Shown here piece by piece: positions 27,286 through 35,970 of a stretch of 64,000 nucleotides of DNA. Each line of letters begins with the position of its first letter. Positions within the stretch are counted from its first letter, which is position 1. Position numbers and translations under genes: made by a program. The stretch is from CAVQGM01 sp963712065. GTDB taxonomy: Bacteria; Actinomycetota; Acidimicrobiia; Acidimicrobiales; Acidimicrobilacustridaceae. A model generated the notes under the pieces. That model was not told the DNA's origin and did not search any database. It worked only from the letters and a program-made list of their open reading frames with translations. The stretch covers positions 806,001 through 870,000 of the forward strand of contig CAVQGM010000001.1 of the NCBI GenBank assembly GCA_963712065.1. The letters run 5' to 3'.

Positions 27286-27500
27286 GGGGAGGTCGAGGAT
27301 CACCGCGATCGTCTCGCGGAGCCGAGCCGACACCGCGGCGCCCACGTTGCCTCGTGTGGCGACGACCCGGTTGGGCGAGATGGCGCGGAGGTGCTGGCAC
27401 TGCCCCGCGGACACGCCCCGCAACCCGTTGGTCGCGTCCGGCTCGATCACGATCTCGGAGTGGAAGCCCCGGATCGTGCTGGTCCCGCTGGGCCACGGGG
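27286..27500 (-). pseudogene. MazF/PemK-type mRNA interferase remnant
   Basis: In the frame that leads into the cyclase, the minus strand reads STIRGFHSEIVIEPDATNGL, then VSAGQCQHLRAISPNRVVAT and finally VSARLRETIAVILDLP. This matches the latter two-thirds of MazF/PemK toxins (T-S-T-I-R-G..SEv, then QlraI...R, then L..al...L.L). There is no stop after LDLP, and the N-terminal strand with the RGDVWW motif is not found, so it is a decayed copy. It fills part of the otherwise gene-free 590 bp between the cyclase and the WS/DGAT gene. No antitoxin gene seen. Confidence 0.5.
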
Positions 27501-27702
27501 ATTGGGGTCGCCGGCGTCGGGTAGCGGTTGATGGCCGCTGAGGTCGACGCGGCGGTGGGCGCGGGTTGGGCCGGGATGGTCCGCAAGACCGTCCGCCCCG
27601 AGAATCGACGGCGTCGGGCGGCCGTGACGACCCAGTAGGCCGCGGGCGCGACCGGGGCGTTCGCCTCTTCCCCTCTGGGCCGCCGGGGTGGTAGGGGGAA
27701 CC

Positions 27703-29094
27703 GTGGTCGAACAACTGCGGGGCCTCGACGCCGCGTTCCTCGGGTTGGAGTCGCCGACCGGTCCCCTGCAGGGGGTCGGGATCGTCCGCCTCGCGCCGAG
27801 CGCCGCGCCCCTCGGCGTCGACGAGCTGATCGCGCTGGTGGGCCGGCGCCTCCCCCGCCTCGACGTGCTCCGACGACGCCTCGTGCCCGTGCCCGGCGGA
27901 CTCGACCACCCGTACTGGGTCGACGTCGAGCCCGATCTGGCGAACCACATCCGAGGCATCGCGCTGGCGCCCGCGGACGGTCCCGCGGGGTTCGAGGCGT
28001 TCTGCGCGAGCCTGGCCGAGACGCCGCTCGACCGTTCCCGGCCGATGTGGGAGTTCTGGCTCGTCGACGGACCGGCCGACGGGGCCCAGGCGTTGGTGAT
28101 CAAGGTCCACCACGCCCTCTGCGACGGCTACGGCGCCCTGGCCCTGGTCGCCCAGCTGTTCGATCAGGAGCCCCACCCCGCGGAGGAGCCGCTCGGCGCA
28201 TCGTCACCGGACGAGCCCGCTCCCGCCGCGCCGTGGCTCCTGGCGCAGGCCGCACGGCATGCGGTGCGCCGTTCGATCGAGGCGATGGGGACGGCCGTCG
28301 GGCTCGCCGCGTCGGCCGGACGACTGCGCGGGGTCGTCGACTCCGAGGCGGGGTCGCACCTCGCCGTCCCGCTCGGCACGCCGCACCTGTCGATCGACGG
28401 CTCGATCACCGACCGCCGGTCGGTCGCGTTCCGCGACGTCCCGCTCGATCGGGTGAAGGCCATCGCCCACGCCGCGGGTGTGCACGTGAACGACGTCGTC
28501 CTGGCGGTGATCGCCGGCGCCCTGCGGCGCTGGCTCCTGACCCGCGACGAGCTCCCGGACCGACCGCTCGTGGCCGCGGTGCCGGTGTCGACCCGCACCC
28601 CCGACCAACTGCTCGAACCCGGCAACCACGTGTCTGCCTGCTTCGTCCACCTCCCCACCCACCTCGACGACCCCCGCCATCGTCTGGAGGTCACGGCCGC
28701 GACCTCCGAGGGCGGCAAGGCCGTGCATGCCGCCATCGGTCCGGGCACCCTCGAGCGGCTGACCTCGCTCACGGTCCCCCTGCTCACTGCGGCCCCGATG
28801 GCCCTGTACCACCGGGCGGACCTGCCGGACCGACACCCGGCGCCCGTCAACCTCGTGGTGTCCGACGTCGCCGGGCCGCCGTTCTCGCTCTACCTCGACG
28901 GTCGGCCGGCGGAGGCCTTCTACGCGCTCGGGCCGATCTTCGACGCCGTCACCCTGAACGTCACCGCGGTCTCCTACAACGGGGTGTTGGGGTTCGGCTA
29001 CGTGACCTGCCCGGACCGCCTACCGGACCTCGACGCGCTCGTCGACGGGCAGCTCCCTGCGTTCGAGGAGCTCGCCACCGCGTTCGGCGTGTGA
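27703..29094 (+). CDS. Wax ester synthase/diacylglycerol acyltransferase (WS/DGAT), 463 aa
   Basis: Intact WS/DGAT enzyme that esterifies acyl-CoA to fatty alcohols or diacylglycerol at the membrane. It begins VVEQLRGLDAAFLGLESPTG and has the active-site VIKVHHALCDGYGALALVAQ (HHxxxDG, about residue 132). The C-terminal DUF1298 part includes PVSTRTPDQLLEPGNHVSA, NLVVSDVAGPPFSLYLDGR and a final LDALVDGQLPAFEEL. GTG at 27703 is preferred over the GTG at 27688 because AGGGGGAA precedes it as a ribosome site and QLRGLDAAF is the normal N-terminus. Monocistronic. Together with the frameshifted copy at 8460-9876 it points to storage-lipid formation. Confidence 0.92.
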   Translation: MVEQLRGLDAAFLGLESPTGPLQGVGIVRLAPSAAPLGVDELIALVGRRLPRLDVLRRRLVPVPGGLDHPYWVDVEPDLANHIRGIALAPADGPAGFEAFCASLAETPLDRSRPMWEFWLVDGPADGAQALVIKVHHALCDGYGALALVAQLFDQEPHPAEEPLGASSPDEPAPAAPWLLAQAARHAVRRSIEAMGTAVGLAASAGRLRGVVDSEAGSHLAVPLGTPHLSIDGSITDRRSVAFRDVPLDRVKAIAHAAGVHVNDVVLAVIAGALRRWLLTRDELPDRPLVAAVPVSTRTPDQLLEPGNHVSACFVHLPTHLDDPRHRLEVTAATSEGGKAVHAAIGPGTLERLTSLTVPLLTAAPMALYHRADLPDRHPAPVNLVVSDVAGPPFSLYLDGRPAEAFYALGPIFDAVTLNVTAVSYNGVLGFGYVTCPDRLPDLDALVDGQLPAFEELATAFGV

Positions 29095-29160
29095 GGTCGC
29101 GCCGAGTTCGGCCGAAGTTCACGCCCTGCCCCGGCCACGTCGATCATCGCGGCGGGCTCC

Positions 29161-30618
29161 CTAGAAGCCGGTTGCGTTGTACTCCTCGAGGGACTCGGTG
29201 ACCGATGCCTGTGCCTGGGCGAGGGCTTCCCGCGGTGACCGGCCGCCGAAGATCATCCCGTCCGTCGCCGTGCTGACGCTCGTTCGGAACTGGTCGTAGG
29301 GGCCGATCAGGGGCCCGGGGAAGGCGGGGTCGATGGCCCGCAGCTGGTCGTTGGCCACCTTCAGCCACGGACCGGCCAGGCCTGCCCCACCATCCAGGTA
29401 GGCACGGGCCTCGGGTTCGTCGACGGCGGCCTGGAGCCAGGGGAGGTAGGAGCCGCCCACCAGCAGGCGGGCCTGGACGCTCGCCGTGTTCAGGTACTTG
29501 GCGAACTCCCAGGCCCCGGCCTGCACCTCGGGTGGGGTGGTGTCGAGGATGTACCAGGCCGACGCGCCGAGCTGCGTGGCGTGGCCCGGCACCAGCCCGG
29601 GGAAGGGGCCGGCACCGAGGCTCAGTCCGCTCACGTCGACGTTCCCGGTGTCCGGGCCCTCGGTGACCGAGGTGTCCCCGCCGAGGAAGGCCTCGATCGA
29701 CGTGGCCGCGATGGAGGATTCGACGAGCATCGAGGCCCGTTCGCTGGCGAGGGCGAGGTACTGGTCGATGGTGCCGGGAGCGTTGGCCACCGCCAGCAGC
29801 AGGCCGTCGTCCTGCATCTCCGTGAACCAGGTGAACAGGGTCTCGGCCTCGGTGTTGCCCTCGAGGGTCGCAGCGCCGGTCTCACCGCCGCCACGGCCGT
29901 TCTCGTTGTCCACCACCGTCGAGCCGGCGCCGGTCAGCCAGTACTCGGTCTTCCAGGTGGCGAACTCGTGCACCAGCGGCGTGTCCACCACCCCGGCGTC
30001 CTTGATGGCCTGGGCGGACGCCCGCACCTCGGCCAGCGTGTCCGGCGGGTCCTCGGGGTCGAGGCCGGCGGCGGCGAAGTGGTTCTTGTTGTAGTACAGC
30101 AGGAGGCTGCCGAGACTGGCGGACGCAGGCCACAGCATGTCGTCCACCGTGAAGTAGTCCTTCGCCACCGGGACCAAGCCGCTGGTGTCGTAGTCGTCGG
30201 CGTCGATGCACGACTGCGCCGGCAGCACGACACCGCTGTCCACCATCGTCTGGGTGAACGTGTCGTCGGGCAGGATGAGCGCCGGCAGGCCTTCGGGCGT
30301 CGGGAGGGTCGCGAAGAACTTGCGGGCCAGCTCCTCGTAGGACGTTCCCTGGCTCTCCAGGCGGACCGTCACCTCGTCCTGGGAGGCGTTGTACTCCCCC
30401 ACCAGCTCCTCGAGCGTGGCGAGCAGTCGGGCGCTCTCCCGGTGCCACACGACCACCTCGACCGGCCCCGTGGCCGAGTCGAGCGCGTCGAGCGGGCACT
30501 CCGGCGGCGTCTCGGGGTCCACCGCGCCCTCGTCGTCGTCACCGCTGCAGCCCGACGCGAACAGAGCCAGCGACACGAGCACGGCAACGGCCACCCGCCC
30601 TGCCGAGAGGTTGCGCAT
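29161..30618 (-). CDS. Extracellular sugar-type solute-binding lipoprotein (family 1), 485 aa
   Basis: Lipoprotein: signal helix VAVAVLVSLALFASGC with the lipobox Cys at residue 24, followed by an acidic linker. The mature part follows the family-1 binding-protein pattern: VEVVVWHRESARLLATLEEL at the front, ALILPDDTFTQTMVDSGVV, DDMLWPASASLGSLLLYYNK and the GGSYLPWL type C-lobe. Such proteins deliver sugars or sugar acids to an ABC importer in the membrane. No permease or ATPase gene lies in the window. It is divergent (189 bp) from the TPP enzyme operon, which is the strongest hint that its ligand is the substrate of that pathway. Confidence 0.88.
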   Translation of the reverse strand: MRNLSAGRVAVAVLVSLALFASGCSGDDDEGAVDPETPPECPLDALDSATGPVEVVVWHRESARLLATLEELVGEYNASQDEVTVRLESQGTSYEELARKFFATLPTPEGLPALILPDDTFTQTMVDSGVVLPAQSCIDADDYDTSGLVPVAKDYFTVDDMLWPASASLGSLLLYYNKNHFAAAGLDPEDPPDTLAEVRASAQAIKDAGVVDTPLVHEFATWKTEYWLTGAGSTVVDNENGRGGGETGAATLEGNTEAETLFTWFTEMQDDGLLLAVANAPGTIDQYLALASERASMLVESSIAATSIEAFLGGDTSVTEGPDTGNVDVSGLSLGAGPFPGLVPGHATQLGASAWYILDTTPPEVQAGAWEFAKYLNTASVQARLLVGGSYLPWLQAAVDEPEARAYLDGGAGLAGPWLKVANDQLRAIDPAFPGPLIGPYDQFRTSVSTATDGMIFGGRSPREALAQAQASVTESLEEYNATGF

Positions 30619-30807
30619 GACGCCCCCCGTTCCCCAGATGTGGACCGCTCCCCAGCATTGGCGCGCCGCTCGCCCGAGCCCGACAGAGGCGAACGTCCTC
30701 CAGGGGCACCGGTGGGCAGTCGCCCGTCGCCGACCCCCGACGCCACCGCGCCCGGCACGGCCGGGCTGTCGTTGACAGCGGACCGACACGGGCCGTAGAA
30801 CTCGGAG

Positions 30808-32760
30808 ATGGCTGTCGGCGGCACCGGGCACGACTCGGCGCGCGCCGCTCGTGCCGCGGCGATCGCCGGTGCCGGCTCGTTCGAAGCTGCCGCCGCCGCC
30901 GGGGTCCTGCCGACCCGAGCCGACCTCACCCTCTCGGAGGCGGTCGTGCTCGGCCTGCACCGTCTCGGCGTGCGAACGTACCTGTGCGTGCTCGGCCACG
31001 GGTCCACCGACGTCGGCGAGGTGCTGCGGGTCTACGAGGCGGCGGGTGCCGTTCGCACGGTGGCCCTCCGCCACGAGACCGAGGCCGCGCACGCCGCGAT
31101 GGCGCTGCGGTGGGTCACCGGCGAGACCGCCGCGGTGGTGACCTCGATCGGTCCGGGTGCGATGCACGCCCTGGCGGGCTCACTGGCGGCGGCCACCGAC
31201 GGCATCGGCGTCTGGCACCTCTACGGCGACGAGACGACCGAGGCCGAGGGCCCGAACATGCAGCAGATCCCCAAGCCGCAGCAGGAGTCGTTCCTGCGGC
31301 TCTGCGCCACCGTGGGCGACGCCTACTCGTTGCACACGCCTGCCGCCCTGCCGACCGCGCTGCGGCGCGGCGCCAACGTGGTCGGGCACCCGTATCGCGC
31401 CGGGCCGTTCTACCTGCTGCTGCCCATGAACACCCAGCCGACGGTGCTCCACGACTTCAACCTGGACGAGCTCCCGACGGGTGCCCCGCCCCGACTCGGC
31501 CCCGCCGCCGACGACGGCTTCGCGAGCGGTGCGGGGGTGGGGTCGATCTACCAGCGCACGGCGCAGCGCCTGCTGGCCGCCGAGCGGGTCGTGGTGAAGG
31601 TCGGCGGTGGCGGTCGTGACTGCGGGAGGCAGGTCGACCGGCTGCTCCAGCTCGTCGACGGCGTGGCGGTGACGAGTCCGCTGGTGAGCGGGCTGCTTCC
31701 CTACGGCCACCCTCGGAACATGACGGTGGGCGGCTCGAAGGGCTCGATCTGCGGGAACTTCGCCATGGAGCACGCCGACCTGCTGGTGGCCGTCGGCACC
31801 CGTGCGGTCTGCCAGTCGGACTGCTCGCGGACCGGCTACCCCGGCGTGGAGCACGTCGTGAACGTCAACGCCGACGTCGACGCCGCCACGCACTACGGGA
31901 ACACGACCGCGCTGGTGGGCGACGCCGCGACCACGCTCGATCGCCTGCTCGCCGCGCTCGAGGTCGAGCTCCGCGGCAGGCCGGTCGGCGCCGGGCCGGT
32001 CGGCGCTGGGCCGTCGGCCTGGCTCGCCGCCTGCCAGGAGCGCAAGGCGGCGTGGGACGCCTACAAGGCCGAGCGCTACGCCAGGCCGACGCGGTACGAC
32101 GAGGCCTGGGGAACCGAGGTGCTCACCCAGCCGGCGGCCATCAAGATCGTCACCGACCTGGCCCGGGAGCGCGGCGCGGTGTGCTTCTTCGACGCCGGTG
32201 ACGTGCAGGCCAACGGCTTCCAGGTGGTGGAGGACGATCGACCGGGGCAGACCTTCACCGAGACCGGGGCGTCCTACATGGGCTTCGCCACGAGCGCCGT
32301 CCTGGCGTCCCGCCTGGCCTCCGACCCCCGCCGTCACTTCCACGCCGTGGCCGTCACCGGTGACGGCTCGTTCACCATGAACCCTCAGGCGCTCATCGAC
32401 GGCGTGGCGCACGGCGCGCTCGGCACGATCGTGGTGCTCGACAACCGACGCATGGGAGCCATCTCTGCGCTCCAGCGGGCCCAGTACGGCCACGAGCACG
32501 CCACCGCGGATCACGTCCCCGTCGACTACGTGGCCTGGGCGCAGTCGGTCGCCGGCGTCGTCGGGCTCCGGGGCGGGTCGACCCCGGACGAGCTCACCGA
32601 GGCTCTGGGGAAGGCGCTGGCCCACGACGGGTTGTCCCTGGTGCACGTTCCCGTGTACTTCGGCGACGATCCGATGGGCGCCCTGGGCGCATGGGGCCGA
32701 TGGAACGTGGGTCCCTGGGTGGAGGAGACCCAGGCCCTTCGTCACCAGATCGGCCTGTAG
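30808..32760 (+). CDS. Thiamine-diphosphate enzyme, IolD-like (acyl hydrolase/acetolactate synthase fold), 650 aa
   Basis: Three-domain ThDP enzyme. The activating Glu is in ALRHETEAAHAAMALRW (about residue 94). The middle domain has VGGSKGSICGNFAMEHADL and DLLVAVGTRAVCQSDCSR, and the ThDP-binding domain has VTGDGSFTMNPQALIDG with the closing Asn/Asp in VVLDNRRMGAISAL. Length and the middle-domain pattern are nearest, in my reading, to IolD (3D-trihydroxycyclohexane-1,2-dione hydrolase), which opens a diketo-cyclitol ring. Acetolactate synthase-like or other decarboxylases are the alternatives. A PVGAGPVGAGP repeat sits in the linker near residue 395. First gene of a four-gene operon; only 2 bp to the next ATG. 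Confidence 0.8.
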   Translation: MAVGGTGHDSARAARAAAIAGAGSFEAAAAAGVLPTRADLTLSEAVVLGLHRLGVRTYLCVLGHGSTDVGEVLRVYEAAGAVRTVALRHETEAAHAAMALRWVTGETAAVVTSIGPGAMHALAGSLAAATDGIGVWHLYGDETTEAEGPNMQQIPKPQQESFLRLCATVGDAYSLHTPAALPTALRRGANVVGHPYRAGPFYLLLPMNTQPTVLHDFNLDELPTGAPPRLGPAADDGFASGAGVGSIYQRTAQRLLAAERVVVKVGGGGRDCGRQVDRLLQLVDGVAVTSPLVSGLLPYGHPRNMTVGGSKGSICGNFAMEHADLLVAVGTRAVCQSDCSRTGYPGVEHVVNVNADVDAATHYGNTTALVGDAATTLDRLLAALEVELRGRPVGAGPVGAGPSAWLAACQERKAAWDAYKAERYARPTRYDEAWGTEVLTQPAAIKIVTDLARERGAVCFFDAGDVQANGFQVVEDDRPGQTFTETGASYMGFATSAVLASRLASDPRRHFHAVAVTGDGSFTMNPQALIDGVAHGALGTIVVLDNRRMGAISALQRAQYGHEHATADHVPVDYVAWAQSVAGVVGLRGGSTPDELTEALGKALAHDGLSLVHVPVYFGDDPMGALGAWGRWNVGPWVEETQALRHQIGL

Positions 32761-32762
32761 CG

Positions 32763-34202
32763 ATGGCGCTCGATCGCATGCTCATCGACGGGACCTGGAC
32801 GAGCGCATCCGACGGGGCCGCCCTCGACGTGGTCGACCCGACCACCGAGGAGCCCCTCGGCACCGTGCCGGCAGCCAGCGGTGACGACCTCGATCGTGCC
32901 CTCGACGCCGCCCGCCGGGGGTTCGCCGAGTGGCGGGAGGCCGATGCGTGGACCCGCTCGGCGACGTTGCGCCGGGTGGCCGGCGTCCTGGCCGGTCGGG
33001 CCGAGGCCATCGCCGGCGTCATGACCGCGGAGACCGGCAAGCCGCTGGCGCAGTCCCGTGCCGAGGTGTCCTCCACCGTCGATCAGTTCGACTGGTACGC
33101 GGACGAAGCCCGCCGCATCTACGGCCGCACGATCGACGGTCACTCCCGGGACACGAGGCTGATGGTGCTCGCACAGCCGGTCGGGCCGGTCGCCGCGTTC
33201 ACCGCGTGGAACTTCCCGGCGCTGCTGCCGGCGCGCAAGATCGCCCCGGCTCTGGCCGCCGGGTGCTCCGTGATCGTCAAGCCCGCCGAGGAGGCGCCAC
33301 GCACCACGCTGTCGCTGGCCGAGGCCTGCGTCGAGGCGGGACTGCCGGCCGGAGCGTTGAACGTGGTCACCGGGGACCCCTCGACGATCAGCGCCCACCT
33401 GCTGGCATCCGACGTCATCCGCAAGGTGAGCCTCACGGGGTCGGTTCCGGTCGGACGAACCCTGCTGCGCCTCGCGGCCGACCGCATCCTCCCGCTCACC
33501 ATGGAGCTCGGCGGCCACGCCCCCGTGCTCGTGTTCCCCGACGCCGACCTCGACGCCGCGGCAGAGCTGTGCGTCGTGGCCAAGTTCCGCAACTGCGGGC
33601 AGGTGTGCATCTCTCCCACCCGCTTCTTCGTGCACGACTCGATCGCCCCGGCGTTCACCGAGCGGTTCGTGGCGGGCACGCACCGCCTCGCGGTGGGCGA
33701 CCCGACCGATCCGTCCACCGACGTGGGGCCGCTGGCCAGTGCCCGCCGTCGCGACGCCGTCGAGGGGCTGGTGGCCGACGCCCACGACCTCGGCGCCACC
33801 GTCGCCACCGGGGGGCGGCGCTGCGATCCGCTCGGTACCGGCCGGGGCTTCTTCTTCGAGCCCACCGTCCTCACCGACGTCGCGGCCGACATGCGGGTCA
33901 TGCAGGAGGAGCCGTTCGGGCCGGTGGCACCACTCACGACCTTCACCGATCTCGACGACGGCCTGAGCCAGGCGAACGCGACGCCGTACGGCCTGGCCGG
34001 CTACGTGTTCACCCGCGACCTGCGTACGGCGCATCTCGCCGGCGAAGGCCTGGAGGTCGGCATGGTGGGCATCAACCACTTCGCGCTCGCCACCGCCGAG
34101 GCGCCGTTCGGGGGCGTGAAGCAATCGGGCTGGGGTCGCGAGGGTGGCCGCGAGGGCATCGAGGCCTACACCGTCACGAAGTACCTGAACCTGCGAATGT
34201 GA
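32763..34202 (+). CDS. NAD(P)-dependent aldehyde dehydrogenase, 479 aa
   Basis: Aldehyde dehydrogenase superfamily, nearest to succinate-semialdehyde or ketoglutarate-semialdehyde dehydrogenases. Motifs: FTAWNFPALLPARKIAPALA (cofactor loop, with KPAEEAP), LTGSVPVGRTLLRLA, catalytic Glu in TMELGGHAPVLVF and catalytic Cys in FRNCGQVCISPTRFFV, plus EEPFGPVAPL and the C-terminal FGGVKQSGWGREGG. All catalytic residues are intact. It starts 2 bp after the TPP enzyme stop and ends 7 bp before the dehydratase. In this operon it probably oxidises the semialdehyde released in the last steps of a sugar or cyclitol pathway. Confidence 0.92.
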   Translation: MALDRMLIDGTWTSASDGAALDVVDPTTEEPLGTVPAASGDDLDRALDAARRGFAEWREADAWTRSATLRRVAGVLAGRAEAIAGVMTAETGKPLAQSRAEVSSTVDQFDWYADEARRIYGRTIDGHSRDTRLMVLAQPVGPVAAFTAWNFPALLPARKIAPALAAGCSVIVKPAEEAPRTTLSLAEACVEAGLPAGALNVVTGDPSTISAHLLASDVIRKVSLTGSVPVGRTLLRLAADRILPLTMELGGHAPVLVFPDADLDAAAELCVVAKFRNCGQVCISPTRFFVHDSIAPAFTERFVAGTHRLAVGDPTDPSTDVGPLASARRRDAVEGLVADAHDLGATVATGGRRCDPLGTGRGFFFEPTVLTDVAADMRVMQEEPFGPVAPLTTFTDLDDGLSQANATPYGLAGYVFTRDLRTAHLAGEGLEVGMVGINHFALATAEAPFGGVKQSGWGREGGREGIEAYTVTKYLNLRM

Positions 34203-34209
34203 GGGAGGC

Positions 34210-35970
34210 ATGGACACGGTCGTCGGCATCGATCGCAACCTCACCTCCTACGGCGACCCCGGGTTCTCGAGGTTCCTGCGGCGGGCGTTCCTCACCTCCG
34301 CCGGTTTCGACGACCACGACCTCGATCGGCCGATCATCGGCATCGCCGATACGTCCTCCGGGTACACGACCTGCCACCGCCAGATGCCCGAGCTCGTCGA
34401 CGCGGTGCGACGAGGGGTGCTCGAAGCCGGTGCCTTGCCGGTGGTGTTCCCGACGATGTCGTTGCCCGAGATCCTCGTGTCGCCCACCTCGATGCTGTTC
34501 CGCAACCTGCTGGCGATGGAGACCGAGGAGCAGATCCGGTCCCAGCCGATGGATGCCGTGGTGCTCGTGGGCGGGTGCGACAAGACGGTGCCCGCCCAGC
34601 TGATGGCGGCCGTGTCGGCCGACGTGCCTGCGGTCGAGCTGGTGGTCGGACCGATGCTGACCGGCAGCTGGAGGGGCGAGCGCCTCGGGGCGTGCACCGA
34701 CTGCCGGCGGATGTGGGCGGCGCACCGGGCCGGCGAGCTCGACGACTCGGAGATCGCCGAGGTCGAGGCCAACCTGTGCCCGACGGCGGGGACGTGCATG
34801 GTGATGGGCACGGCGTCGACGATGGCGTGCCTGGCCGAGGCCCTGGGGATGATGGTGCCCGGGGGCGCCACGCCGCCGTCGGCGACCGGACGGCGCCTGC
34901 AGGTGGGCGTCGCGACCGGTCGCCTGGCCGTCGAGCTGGCGGAGGCCGGTCGGCGCCCCTCCACGTTCCTCGACCACCGGTCCGTCCACAACGCCGTCAC
35001 CGCGCTGATGGCGCTGGGCGGATCGACCAACGCCGTGATCCACCTGATCGCCATCGCGCGGCGCGCCGGCATCGTGCTGACCCTCGACGACATCGACCGC
35101 GTCGGCAGGGACACGCCCCTGCTGGTCGACTGCAAGCCGACCGGCGCGGGGTACCTCGAGGACTTCGATCGCGCCGGCGGCGTGCCCGCGCTGATGCGGA
35201 CGCTGCTCGACGCCGACCTGCTCGAGCCTGACGCCGGGACGGTGACCGGCGCGACCCTCGGCGAGGTCCTGGCCGACGTCGGCGGTCCCCTCTCATCGCC
35301 GCCGACGCCCGGGACCATCCGCACGGTGGCCGAGCCCCTCGGGCCGCCCGGCGGCATCCGCGTCGTCCGCGGCTCGCTGGCGCCGGACGGCGCCGTGGTC
35401 AAGGCGGCGGCCGCGAGCCCGGCCCTGCTGCGCCACACCGGCCCGGCGCTGGTGTTCGACTCGGTCGAGGAGGCCGCTGCTCGGCTCGACGACCCGGCCC
35501 TCGAGGTGACCGCCGATCACGTGCTCGTGCTGCGCAACGCCGGACCCCGCGGCGCGGGGATGCCGGAGGCCGCGAGTCTGCCCATCCCCCGATCTCTGGC
35601 GGAGGCAGGCGTGCGCGACATGGTGCGGGTCTCCGACGCTCGGATGAGCGGCACCGCGTACGGGACGGTGGTGCTGCACGTGTCGCCGGAGGCGGCCGCG
35701 GGTGGGCCGCTGGCCCTGGTGCGAGACGGCGACGCGATCGCACTCGACGTCGAGGCGGGCACACTCGACCTGCTCGTCGAGCCGGAGGAGCTCGAGCGGC
35801 GCCTGGTGGGCTGGCGTCCGCCACCCCTGCCCGACCGTGGTTGGCGGCGGCTGCACGGCGAGCAGGTGTTGCCGGCCCATCTCGGTGCCGACCTCGCCGT
35901 GCTGGCGCCACCGGTCGGGGCCGATGCGGCGCCGACCGTGGAACCATCGGAGCGCGACGGCCATGGGTGA
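34210..35970 (+). CDS. IlvD/Edd family dehydratase, 586 aa
   Basis: Iron-sulfur dehydratase of the dihydroxyacid/sugar-acid group. The three cluster Cys are visible in VLVGGCDKTVPAQLMAA (about residue 122), GACTDCRRMW and LCPTAGTCMVMGTASTMACL (about 200). It starts with YGDPGFSRFLRRAFLTSAGF and ADTSSGYTTCHRQMPELVD, which matches the arabonate/xylonate-type branch better than biosynthetic IlvD, though this is from memory. Such enzymes remove water from 2,3-dihydroxy acids to give 2-keto-3-deoxy acids. GGGAGG lies 5 nt before the start. Its 3' end overlaps the next gene by 8 bp. Confidence 0.88.
   Translation: MDTVVGIDRNLTSYGDPGFSRFLRRAFLTSAGFDDHDLDRPIIGIADTSSGYTTCHRQMPELVDAVRRGVLEAGALPVVFPTMSLPEILVSPTSMLFRNLLAMETEEQIRSQPMDAVVLVGGCDKTVPAQLMAAVSADVPAVELVVGPMLTGSWRGERLGACTDCRRMWAAHRAGELDDSEIAEVEANLCPTAGTCMVMGTASTMACLAEALGMMVPGGATPPSATGRRLQVGVATGRLAVELAEAGRRPSTFLDHRSVHNAVTALMALGGSTNAVIHLIAIARRAGIVLTLDDIDRVGRDTPLLVDCKPTGAGYLEDFDRAGGVPALMRTLLDADLLEPDAGTVTGATLGEVLADVGGPLSSPPTPGTIRTVAEPLGPPGGIRVVRGSLAPDGAVVKAAAASPALLRHTGPALVFDSVEEAAARLDDPALEVTADHVLVLRNAGPRGAGMPEAASLPIPRSLAEAGVRDMVRVSDARMSGTAYGTVVLHVSPEAAAGGPLALVRDGDAIALDVEAGTLDLLVEPEELERRLVGWRPPPLPDRGWRRLHGEQVLPAHLGADLAVLAPPVGADAAPTVEPSERDGHG

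Noticed and set aside
23740..27531. 1263-codon plus-strand open frame
   Set aside because: Antisense to the cyclase/AAA protein; composition is skewed and no motif is present.
30808..32760. Assignment of the ThDP enzyme as plain acetolactate synthase (IlvB)
   Set aside because: No IlvN small subunit or branched-chain genes are near, and the middle domain and neighbours fit an IolD-like role better. It remains an alternative.
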